Shown here piece by piece: positions 7,892-14,812 of a stretch of 25,708 nucleotides of DNA; within the stretch, counting starts at the first letter, position 1; every line of letters begins with the position of its first letter. The translations under genes were made by a program, and so were the position numbers. The notes below the pieces were generated by a model. That model was not told the DNA's origin, ran no database searches, and worked only from the letters and a program-made list of their open reading frames with translations. The DNA comes from an uncultured Clostridia bacterium (GTDB taxonomy: Bacteria > Bacillota > Clostridia > Christensenellales > Aristaeellaceae), in assembly GCA_945877525.1 (NCBI GenBank), contig CAMDVP010000014.1, positions 1 through 25,708 of the forward strand, written 5' to 3'.

Positions 7892-9559
7892 ATGGAAAAG
7901 GCATTAGAAGTGAAAGATCTCCGCCTGTCCTTTCATACAGCAAGCGGCAATGTCAAGGCGGTTCGCGGCATCAGCTTTGACCTGTACAAGGGCGAAACGC
8001 TTGCCATCGTGGGGGAATCCGGCTCCGGCAAATCCGTTACAGCCAAGTCCATCATCGGCATCAATGCCCCCAACGCCGTGGTGGAGGGCGGAGAAATCAT
8101 CTACAAGGGCGAGGATCTGCTCAAGTATACGGAGGATGAGTTCAACAAGGTTCGCGGTAATGACCTGACCATGGTGTTCCAGGATCCCCTGTCCTCCCTT
8201 GACCCGATCATGAAGGTGGGCAAGCAGATGACGCAGGCCACCCTGCTGAACAACAAAACCCGCCGGAAAAATGCGAAGGCTGAGCTGAAGGCGCTGAAAA
8301 AGGCGCTGGCTGCCAGCATGAAGAAGGCGGGCTGCCCGGACACCGGGCTTCAGGCCGACAATGTGGAAAAGGCGCTGCAATGCTCCGACGCGCAGAGCCG
8401 CAAGGCCAAGCAGCAGGTGGTGGAAGCCCTGGAGCAGGCGCTGCCTGTGTTTCAGGCGCAGCCCCTGGATGAAAAGGCCGCGCGGGACACGGCAGGCCGC
8501 CTGTCCGCCCTGGTGAAGACCTCCATTGACCCCCTGGCGCTTAGAAAGAACAGCAGCGCCGGCACCTTCCGCACCGCCATCAGCGTGCATCTGGACCGGT
8601 ATTTCAGGGGCGTGAAAAACAACCCCCGGGAGGAAAGACGCGTCGCGCGGGAAACGGAAGCCCGCAGGCGCGGCGCAAAAAAGGGCGCTGGCAAGGTGGT
8701 GCCAGCCAACCTCATTGACCTGGAGCTGACACGGCGAAACATCGGCAAAACACTGACTGACCTGCTGGACAGCTACCGGCAGGAGCTGGCCGGGAACAAT
8801 GAAAAGGATTATCGCGCCCTGGCGGAGGAAATGCTGAACTACCTGCAAAAGAAGCAGACCGAGGCCGAAACCCGGGTGACGAAGAAGGAAGCCTATGACG
8901 GCGCCATCCAGATCATGAAGGATGTGGGCATCAAGGAGCCAGAGCGCAGGTTCAAGCAGTATCCCCACGAGTTCTCGGGGGGCATGCGCCAGCGCATCGT
9001 CATTGCCATCGCCATCGCGGCCAACCCGGAAATCCTTCTGTGCGACGAGCCGACCACGGCGCTGGACGTGACCATTCAGGCGCAGATTCTGGAGCTTATC
9101 AACGATATCAAGAAGAAGCGGAACCTTTCCGTGATATTCATCACCCATGACCTGGGCGTGGTGGCCAATGTGGCGGACAGGGTGGCGGTGATGTACGCGG
9201 GGAAAATTGTGGAATACGGCACCACCGACGACATTTTCTTTGACCCGAAGCATCCCTACACTTGGGCGCTGCTATCCTCCATGCCGTCCCTGGACACCAA
9301 GGACAGGCTGGAGGCCATCCCGGGTACGCCGCCGAACATGATCTATCCGCCCAGGGGAGACGCCTTCGCGGAGCGGAACAAATATGCCATGAGGATTGAC
9401 TTCAAGCGGGAGCCGCCCTTCTTCAGGGTGTCGGACACGCACTATGCCGCTACCTGGCTGCTCCACCCGGACGCGCCGAAAACCGATCCGCCAAAGGCTC
9501 TGACAGACCGAATCAGGGCAATGAAAGAAATGGAGGACTGGGGCTATGACAGAAGCTGA
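7892..9559 (+). CDS. Oligopeptide ABC transporter ATP-binding protein, OppD type, with insertion in the helical domain
   Basis: A 555-residue ATPase. The start at 7892 follows AAGGAGG; the frame stays open upstream to 7823 but without a comparable site. All nucleotide-binding motifs are intact: Walker A GESGSGKS (41-48), Q-loop VFQDP (Q97), signature FSGGMRQR (361-368), Walker B ILLCDEPTTALD (381-392) and switch histidine H419. The C-terminal oligopeptide extension (HPYTWALLSSMP) is present. About 210 residues (roughly 120-330), rich in Lys, Ala, Glu and Arg and mostly helical in character, separate the Q-loop from the signature. Standard OppD (about 330 residues) has none of this. The insertion therefore sits in the helical subdomain that touches the permease. 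No Cys cluster for the usual OppD Fe-S site is evident. The stop overlaps the next gene by 14 bases. Confidence 0.92.
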   Translation: MEKALEVKDLRLSFHTASGNVKAVRGISFDLYKGETLAIVGESGSGKSVTAKSIIGINAPNAVVEGGEIIYKGEDLLKYTEDEFNKVRGNDLTMVFQDPLSSLDPIMKVGKQMTQATLLNNKTRRKNAKAELKALKKALAASMKKAGCPDTGLQADNVEKALQCSDAQSRKAKQQVVEALEQALPVFQAQPLDEKAARDTAGRLSALVKTSIDPLALRKNSSAGTFRTAISVHLDRYFRGVKNNPREERRVARETEARRRGAKKGAGKVVPANLIDLELTRRNIGKTLTDLLDSYRQELAGNNEKDYRALAEEMLNYLQKKQTEAETRVTKKEAYDGAIQIMKDVGIKEPERRFKQYPHEFSGGMRQRIVIAIAIAANPEILLCDEPTTALDVTIQAQILELINDIKKKRNLSVIFITHDLGVVANVADRVAVMYAGKIVEYGTTDDIFFDPKHPYTWALLSSMPSLDTKDRLEAIPGTPPNMIYPPRGDAFAERNKYAMRIDFKREPPFFRVSDTHYAATWLLHPDAPKTDPPKALTDRIRAMKEMEDWGYDRS

Positions 9560-10787
9560 AACCATCCTCGAAGTCCGGCATTTGAAGCAATACTTTGGGA
9601 AACGGGATTTCAAGGCGGTGGATGATGTCAGCTTCACCGTCAGAAAAGGCGAGGTGGTCGGTATTGTGGGAGAGTCCGGCTGCGGAAAAACCACAACGGG
9701 CCGCTCCATCATCCGGCTGAACAAGGCCACCTCCGGCGATGTGTATTTCAAGGGGCAGCGCATTGTGGCCGGCACCCGTTCCTACACGGACGCCATTGCT
9801 CACGCGAAGGTTGACGCCCGCCAGCGGGTGCAGGAGCTTCGCAGAGCCGGCGACGCCAAAGCCGTTCGGGAGGAAAGGGCGCGCCTGAAAGCCTTTGTCG
9901 CGGAGCAGAGGGCGCAGATTCGCGCCGCTCACCGGGATCACAAGCACTGCGTGAAGCTTTATCGGAAGCGGCTGCAGAAGGAAATCAACGAGCTATACGA
10001 CGAAAAGGAAAAAACAGCTGCTCCCGCCGAATTGGCGGAGCTTTCCGCTCAGCGCCGCGCCAGGCTGAAGGAAGCGGCCGGCGAAAACATTGTTACCAAA
10101 ATCCAGATGATTTTCCAGGATCCCATCGCCTCCCTGGATCCCCGCATGACTGTGCGTGAAATTATTGCGGAGGGGCTGCGTATCCAGGGCATCCGGGACA
10201 GCGCGTATATCGATGGGAAGGTATTTGAAATGCTGGAGCGGGTCGGGCTGGTGAAGGAGCATGCGGGCCGCTATCCCCACGAGTTTTCCGGCGGGCAGAG
10301 GCAGCGCATCGGCATCGCCCGGGCCATTATCATGAACCCCGAGCTGATTATCGCCGACGAGCCAGTCAGCGCGCTGGACGTGTCCATTCAGGCCCAGGTG
10401 ATCAACCTGCTCAACGAGCTGCGGCAGGAAATGGGGCTGACCATTCTTTTCATTGCCCACGACCTGTCCGTGGTCAAATACTTTTCCGATAGAATCATCG
10501 TGATGTACTTCGGTAAGATAGTGGAAATTGCGGACTCTGACGAGCTTTTCGCGCACCCGCTCCATCCCTACACCCGCTCCCTGCTGTCCGCCATTCCGCT
10601 GCCCAACCCCCATTATGAGAAAAAGCGCAAACGGATGATCTATGTCCCCAGCGAGGCCCACGACTATTCCAGGGAACAGCCTGAGCTGCGGGAGATTGCG
10701 CCCGGCCATTTTGTCAGCTGCAACAGGCAGGAGATGGAAATCTATCAGAGAAAGCTGGGAAAATCATGCGATGGAAAAGGAACCTGA
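9546..10787 (+). CDS. Oligopeptide ABC transporter ATP-binding protein, OppF type, with insertion before the Q-loop
   Basis: A 413-residue ATPase starting inside the end of the OppD-type gene; TGGAGGACTGGGGCT precedes the ATG. Motifs: Walker A GESGCGKT (42-49), Q-loop MIFQDP (Q191), signature FSGGQRQR (247-254), Walker B LIIADEPVSALD (267-278) and switch histidine H305. The C-terminal HPLHPYTRSLLSAIPLPNP is the family's oligopeptide tail. Between the beta-hairpin FKGQRIV and the Q-loop lie about 105 extra residues (75-180). They are highly charged and coiled-coil-like (ARQRVQELRRAGDAKAVREE, KRLQKEINELYDEKEK). In ordinary OppF Walker A and Q-loop are about 40-50 residues apart; here the gap is about 140. 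The insertion is at a different place from that in its partner ATPase, so it is not a simple shared extension. Confidence 0.92.
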   Translation: MTEAETILEVRHLKQYFGKRDFKAVDDVSFTVRKGEVVGIVGESGCGKTTTGRSIIRLNKATSGDVYFKGQRIVAGTRSYTDAIAHAKVDARQRVQELRRAGDAKAVREERARLKAFVAEQRAQIRAAHRDHKHCVKLYRKRLQKEINELYDEKEKTAAPAELAELSAQRRARLKEAAGENIVTKIQMIFQDPIASLDPRMTVREIIAEGLRIQGIRDSAYIDGKVFEMLERVGLVKEHAGRYPHEFSGGQRQRIGIARAIIMNPELIIADEPVSALDVSIQAQVINLLNELRQEMGLTILFIAHDLSVVKYFSDRIIVMYFGKIVEIADSDELFAHPLHPYTRSLLSAIPLPNPHYEKKRKRMIYVPSEAHDYSREQPELREIAPGHFVSCNRQEMEIYQRKLGKSCDGKGT

Positions 10788-11191
10788 TGACCCTTGCGGT
10801 GCTGACAGCCGTGGCGGCGGCCATGGTGCTGGCTGTGCTGAGCCTTGAAGGAGGAAGCCGGGAGAATGGAACGGCCTCCGCCATGAAATCCCTGAGCAAC
10901 GGGTGCTTCTTCGTTTCCGTGCTGTACATTGGGTGCAGCGTGCTGATGTACATCCAGGAGGCCGGGAATTTCTACGGCATTCAGTTCCTTTTCTACACCA
11001 TGGCGCATCTGTTCTCCCCGCGAAAGAGCCGTGCGGCTGAGCGGAAAACCTATTACACCTACTGCCTGGAAAAAAAGGAGCGGCAGGCTGCGGAGGGCAA
11101 GTCGCCGGTCAAGCCGGCGATGCTCATGGTGGGGATTGTCTGTCTGGCGCTGTCCCTGATGTTTATGGAGATGTTCTATCGGGTGCAGTAG
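10766..11191 (+). CDS. Small membrane protein, DUF3899-like
   Basis: A 141-residue protein with three predicted membrane segments: about 8-26, 44-66 (NGCFFVSVLYIGCSVLMYIQ) and 117-135. A positively charged cytoplasmic-type loop lies between the second and third (SPRKSRAAERKTYYTYCLEKKERQ). The pattern of Asn-x-x-Phe-Phe in TM2, GxFYGIQ after it, and a YxYC/YDY box before TM3 resembles the DUF3899 family of Firmicutes, whose function is unknown. It overlaps the OppF-type gene by 22 bases and is the last gene of the transporter operon. The ribosome binding site is weak, so it may depend on translational coupling. A role in assembling or accompanying the transporter is possible but not shown. Confidence 0.6.
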   Translation: MRWKRNLMTLAVLTAVAAAMVLAVLSLEGGSRENGTASAMKSLSNGCFFVSVLYIGCSVLMYIQEAGNFYGIQFLFYTMAHLFSPRKSRAAERKTYYTYCLEKKERQAAEGKSPVKPAMLMVGIVCLALSLMFMEMFYRVQ

Positions 11192-11216
11192 CGTGGGGCC
11201 CCTCGATGATGATTGG

Positions 11217-11271
11217 ATAGACAGAAGCGACGCGGAGCTTTATCAGAAAAGGCTCCGCGCCGCTTATCTAT
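11217..11271. terminator. Possible operon-end hairpin without U-tract
   Basis: AAGCGACGCGGAGC (11225-11238) pairs with GCTCCGCGCCGCTT (11252-11265) with a single mismatch. ATAGA/TCTAT pairs outside it (11217-11221 with 11267-11271). It lies about 25 bases after the stop of the last transporter-operon gene, in a gap between converging genes. There is no T-run on either strand, so termination by this hairpin alone is uncertain. It may instead block 3' exonucleases. Confidence 0.45.
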
Positions 11272-11304
11272 GATACTGCGCTGCATTAAAAAAGTGTAGC
11301 ATCA

Positions 11305-11464
11305 CGGGGATGGCCCCGAAGGTTTCCAAAGGGTGACGTCTCGCCAGTGGCGACAATGAGAAAGCCGAACGAGTCAGCCGAAACGAGCGGCCTTCGGCCG
11401 CGACGATTGAGGCTGCGGACGCCGCCCGCAGGCGCGAAACCTTTGCCTCCGGCAAAGCAATCGT
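11305..11464. other. Cluster of five perfect hairpins; candidate structured RNA or repeat
   Basis: This 160-base stretch holds successive perfect stems: CGGGG/CCCCG (11305-11318), TCGCCA/TGGCGA (11341-11353) and GCGGCC/GGCCGC (11387-11401). It ends in a three-way-junction layout. There, the outer stem ACGATTG (11403-11409) pairs with CAATCGT (11458-11464) and encloses CTGCGG/CCGCAG (11413-11431) and CTTTGCC/GGCAAAG (11441-11457). On the minus strand a run of six T's (11293-11288) follows about 11 bases after the last stem, which would fit a minus-strand transcript ending there, such as the GH31 3' untranslated region. There is no coding evidence and I do not recognise a named RNA family. It accounts for most of the 290-bp convergent gap 11192-11481. 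Confidence 0.5.
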
Positions 11465-11481
11465 TTTATGCGAGAACAGTA

Positions 11482-13563
11482 TTACTGTTCACCCACAATG
11501 ATTCGGGAGGCATCCACCTCGCGGCCCGGGCAGGCGGCACTGGCTGTGCCATCCTGCACCCGCACGGTCAGGGCGCTCAGGCCGTCCTCCAGCCGCACCT
11601 GGGCGGATATGCCGTCGTCATCATAGATGGTGGCGGATACATCTCCGTCAATCCAGCCCAGCAGGGTCAGTCGGGAGGCGTCCACGGCCTCTGTCCACTC
11701 CGCCGGAGCGGCCAGGGGCACCACATGATTGCGGCGGATGAACAGCGGCGTTTCCGTAAGCTGCGCGTCCACCCAGTGATGCCCTGCCTTCATGGGTACA
11801 AGGTCGTAGTCCTGGGCCGAGCGGAAGCGCACCAGCAGCATGTCCTCCGGCAGATAGACATGCCGGCCGCAGGCGTTCTGCTCATACACCGGGGCGATCA
11901 TGCAGTCGCTGCCCAGCATGACCTGATCCTCCGTGCGGCAGGCCATGCCGTCCAGGGGATAGTCAAAGGCCAGGGGACGGAAGAGCATGCCGTCCTCAAG
12001 CGCCGCCTGCATGAACTCGCTGTACAGGTAAGGCAGCAGGGCGTAGCGGATGGTGATGGTGTTGCGCATGTCCTCCCAGCGGGAGAAGCGGTAGGCCTCC
12101 TGATCCCGGGTATGCTGGGCGGAATGGTTGCGCATCAGGGGCGTGAACACCCCCAGCTGCATCCAGCGCAGCAGCAGATCCTCCGTGGTGTTGCCGCTGA
12201 AGCCGCCCAGGTCCGCGCCGGTATACAGGAAGCCGCACATGTTCAGCGAGGGCATCATTTGCAGGTTCAACTTCAGGTGGCCCCACCAGGAGGTGTTGTC
12301 ACCCTGCCACACGCCGCCGTAGCGGTGCGCGCCGATGAAGCTGGAGCGGCTGAACAGGAGGAACCGCTTGCTTTCGTCATACCGGCGGAAGCCCTCGCCC
12401 GCGGCGCGGGTCATCATGGCGCCATAGAGATTGTGCACCTTGTCGTGGCGCACCTGCCGGTCTCCCACCCGGTGGTAGAAGCGGCGGTAGTCCTCGGCAT
12501 TGTTGGCTACACCCCCGAAGGTGGCCGTCAGTTCAAACGCGCCGTCAATGCCCAGATTCTGTCCCCGCAGCCCGTCGGCCTTCTCAAAAGCCTCGGCCAG
12601 GGATTCCTCGGAATAGAACAGCGCGGGCTCGTTCATGTCGTTCCAGAAGCCCTCCACGCCCTCGTCCATCAGCCGGGCGTACTTGCCGCCAAACCAGGCC
12701 CGCACATCCTCCCGCAAAAAATCCGGGAAATAGGAGCGCCCCGGCCACACCGCGCCTACAAAGGGCTTGCCGTCGGCCTTCTTGACGAAGTAATCCTGCT
12801 CAAGGCCCTCGTCGCACACATCATAGCCCGCTTCCTGCTTGACCCCGGCGTCAATGATGGGAATCAGCCGCACATGGTCGTCGTGCATGTCGTCCGTCAG
12901 GCGGTGCAGGTCGGGGAACTGCTCTGGGTTCCAGGTGAAGTCCTTGAAATGATCCATGTAGTCGATATCCATGCACACGCCGTCCAGGGGAATGTGGCGG
13001 TCGCGGTGCTCCTTCACCACGGTGCGAACCTCCGCATCGCTGGCATACCCCCAGCGGGACTGGATGTAGCCGAAGGCCCACCTGGGCGGTAGATAGCTGC
13101 GCCCCACCAGACCGCGGAAGGCATGACAGATTTCCGTAAGGCTGCTTTCCTCAATGATATACACGTTCAGGTCGCCGTTTACGGAGGTGATCGCCACGCT
13201 GTCCATGCGGGTGTAGCCCAGGTCGTAGGTCACCTCGCCCGGGTCGTCAAAATACACGCCGAACAGCCGCTTTTTTCCGGAAAACAGCAGCAGGTTGTGG
13301 GAAGCGTACAGCCCGCCCTTGCTTTCGGTATGGCTGAAATCGTCCATATTCCAGCTGCGGTAGAGGTGGCCGCGCTTGTTGATGCCCCGGACGGTTTCAC
13401 CCAGACCAAAGATCTGATCGTCCTCATCCAGCGCACAGGCAAAGGAAACGCTGCCCTCATTCCGCGTCACGGAGAAGAAGGGCATGGGCGTGCTTTCCGC
13501 AGGCAGGCGGCGCAGCACAGCGCCGGTATCCATGGGGGAACCAAACTTATAGCGGCGTATCAT
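11482..13563 (-). CDS. GH31 family alpha-glycosidase (alpha-glucosidase/alpha-xylosidase)
   Basis: A 693-residue intracellular retaining glycosidase. The GH31 nucleophile motif is intact in GFWNDMNEPALF (nucleophile D309). The acid/base aspartate is in WQGDNTSWWGHL (D422). The family motif MDIDYMDHFKDFTWNPEQFP is present, as is the downstream YTGADLGGFSGNTTEDLLLRWMQLG. An N-terminal beta-domain segment (YRSWNMDDFSH) and C-terminal beta domains (GSDCMIAPVYEQ, YLPEDMLLVRF) complete the architecture. I chose MIRRYKFGSP at 13563 as the start because the frame above it (to 13614) has no family-like sequence and crosses the putative transcription start. The ribosome binding site is weak. With no signal peptide it acts on imported oligosaccharides. 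Substrate is undetermined between alpha-glucosides and alpha-xylosides. A 17-base palindrome (11474-11490) straddles its stop codon. Confidence 0.93.
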   Translation of the reverse strand: MIRRYKFGSPMDTGAVLRRLPAESTPMPFFSVTRNEGSVSFACALDEDDQIFGLGETVRGINKRGHLYRSWNMDDFSHTESKGGLYASHNLLLFSGKKRLFGVYFDDPGEVTYDLGYTRMDSVAITSVNGDLNVYIIEESSLTEICHAFRGLVGRSYLPPRWAFGYIQSRWGYASDAEVRTVVKEHRDRHIPLDGVCMDIDYMDHFKDFTWNPEQFPDLHRLTDDMHDDHVRLIPIIDAGVKQEAGYDVCDEGLEQDYFVKKADGKPFVGAVWPGRSYFPDFLREDVRAWFGGKYARLMDEGVEGFWNDMNEPALFYSEESLAEAFEKADGLRGQNLGIDGAFELTATFGGVANNAEDYRRFYHRVGDRQVRHDKVHNLYGAMMTRAAGEGFRRYDESKRFLLFSRSSFIGAHRYGGVWQGDNTSWWGHLKLNLQMMPSLNMCGFLYTGADLGGFSGNTTEDLLLRWMQLGVFTPLMRNHSAQHTRDQEAYRFSRWEDMRNTITIRYALLPYLYSEFMQAALEDGMLFRPLAFDYPLDGMACRTEDQVMLGSDCMIAPVYEQNACGRHVYLPEDMLLVRFRSAQDYDLVPMKAGHHWVDAQLTETPLFIRRNHVVPLAAPAEWTEAVDASRLTLLGWIDGDVSATIYDDDGISAQVRLEDGLSALTVRVQDGTASAACPGREVDASRIIVGEQ

Positions 13564-13640
13564 CGGTATGATCCCTGCTTTCTGTGAAATTGGAGTGCAT
13601 GCATGGAAAAACATTCGCCACGCCCTGCGTTTTTCCTTCC

Positions 13641-13670
13641 GGAAACGTTACCAGAATCAAAATAATATCA
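13641..13670 (-). promoter_or_regulatory. Extended -10 promoter with LacI-type operator for the GH31 gene
   Basis: On the minus strand TGATATTAT (13670-13662) is an extended -10 box. No good -35 box is found 17 bases upstream. Nine bases downstream lies GGTAACGTTTCC (13652-13641), a palindrome of the form GGWAACGTTWCC with a central CG, as in operators of LacI/GalR-family repressors. It would cover about +3 to +14, a position where a repressor blocks initiation. The leader to the start codon is about 90 bases. No regulator gene is in the window. Regulation by a sugar-responsive repressor is inferred. Confidence 0.5.
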
Positions 13671-13779
13671 CACCGCCCCATCGGGTGTGCACGCGCCTGA
13701 ACCCCATGCGGACGGCGGCGGGGCAATCCAAACGGCTGCTGTTCATGATTCTGTCCGCATGACCTGCGGGACGCTTGTG

Positions 13780-14661
13780 TCACACGAAGCTCTCGTCCTC
13801 GCCGAACAGCGGCACAAACTCCGCCGACGCGCTGGCTGCCTCCTGTTCATAGCCCGGAAGCTCCAGCGCCAGCATATGGTCGCGGACGCGGCGGTACTCC
13901 CTTGCGGTAATGGGCCGGTCAAGCCCGGGAATATCCACGCCGTTGCAGGGTACATACTGGCGCATCAGGCTGACCGGCGTGCCCTCGGGCAGGTTGTCCT
14001 TCACCCAATCCAGCAGGGCGATGCTCTCGCTGGTCAGCCCCGGAAGAATCAGGTGGCGTACCAGCACGCCCCGGGTCATGATGCCGTGGCGGTCATACTG
14101 CGCAGGGCCTGTTTGCCGGCACATCTCCCGGATGGCGGCGCCGGCAGCCTCAAAATAATCCGCCGCCTTCGCGCAAAGCTGCCCCATCTCCCGGGAGAAA
14201 TGCTTCAGGTCGGGCAGATACACGTCCACCACGCCTTCCAGCACGCGAAGGGTATCCACTGTTTCATAGCCGGAGGTATTCCATACCAGCGGCACCGGCG
14301 GGCGATAAATAGTCAGTGCCTTCAGAATTTGCGGTACAAAGGGCGTGGCGGTGATGAAGCTGACCGTCGGGCAGCCCAGATCCACCAGGCGGCGCAGGCT
14401 GTCGGCCAGCTGCTCCGGGGTGAAGGGCCGGCCCAGCCCCCGGTGGCTGATGTCGGCATTCTGGCAATAGGCGCAGCGCAGCGTGCATCCGCTGAAAAAC
14501 ACCGCGCCGGTGCCCTTTTCGCCGCTGATGGGCGGCTCTTCCCACAGATGGGGCGCAATGCGGGCAATGCGCATGGTTTCCGGCATGCGGCAGAAGCCCA
14601 GGCCCTCCTTGTCGTCCCTGACCGCGCCGCACTGACGCGGACACAGCATGCAGCCTTTCAT
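13780..14661 (-). CDS. PflX-like radical SAM protein (COG1313)
   Basis: A 293-residue protein. The start at 14661 (MKGCMLCPRQC) is fixed by AAAGGAGGG; in-frame codons further upstream lack a site. The radical SAM cluster motif is CTLRCAYCQN (CxxxCxxC), preceded by FFSG and by the N-terminal Cys motif CMLCPRQCGAVRDDKEGLGFC. That motif marks the PflX/COG1313 group of pyruvate-formate-lyase-activating-enzyme-like proteins. The GCPTVSFITATPFVPQIL and VWNTSGYE segments match the SAM-binding barrel. The physiological target of PflX proteins is not established, and no glycyl radical enzyme is encoded nearby. It lies upstream of the GH31 gene on the same strand with a 216-bp gap that carries its own promoter, so the two are probably not obligately co-transcribed. 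Confidence 0.88.
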   Translation of the reverse strand: MKGCMLCPRQCGAVRDDKEGLGFCRMPETMRIARIAPHLWEEPPISGEKGTGAVFFSGCTLRCAYCQNADISHRGLGRPFTPEQLADSLRRLVDLGCPTVSFITATPFVPQILKALTIYRPPVPLVWNTSGYETVDTLRVLEGVVDVYLPDLKHFSREMGQLCAKAADYFEAAGAAIREMCRQTGPAQYDRHGIMTRGVLVRHLILPGLTSESIALLDWVKDNLPEGTPVSLMRQYVPCNGVDIPGLDRPITAREYRRVRDHMLALELPGYEQEAASASAEFVPLFGEDESFV

Positions 14662-14686
14662 CAGTCCGCCCTCCTTTCCGTCGCTC

Positions 14687-14715
14687 ATTGTAGCACGACG
14701 GCCTCGCCCGCGCAA
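14687..14715 (-). promoter_or_regulatory. Promoter for the PflX-like gene
   Basis: On the minus strand TTGCGC (14715-14710), a 17-base spacer and TACAAT (14692-14687) precede the start codon by about 25 bases. It is back-to-back with the plus-strand promoter at 14736-14765 in the 151-bp divergent gap. Confidence 0.5.
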
Positions 14716-14735
14716 GGGGACGACCATATCTGCCA

Positions 14736-14765
14736 TTGACGGATGCCCGCGAGCCATGCTATCCT
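14736..14765 (+). promoter_or_regulatory. Promoter for the aldo/keto reductase-like gene
   Basis: TTGACG (14736-14741), an 18-base spacer and TATCCT (14760-14765) precede the start codon at 14813 by 47 bases. The -10 box is imperfect. Confidence 0.45.
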
Positions 14766-14812
14766 TGTCCACATATAGGCAGCATTATTTCAAAAGAAAG
14801 CAGGAGGATTCC

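Noticed and set aside
11474..11490. GAACAGTATTACTGTTC as an SOS (LexA) box
   Set aside because: The Firmicutes LexA box is GAAC-N4-GTTC and the spacing here is nine. It also lies at a stop codon, not in a promoter.
11347..13092. A 581-codon plus-strand open frame over the GH31 gene
   Set aside because: It is antisense to intact GH31 catalytic motifs, starts inside the hairpin region and has low-complexity His/Gln/Gly-rich content.
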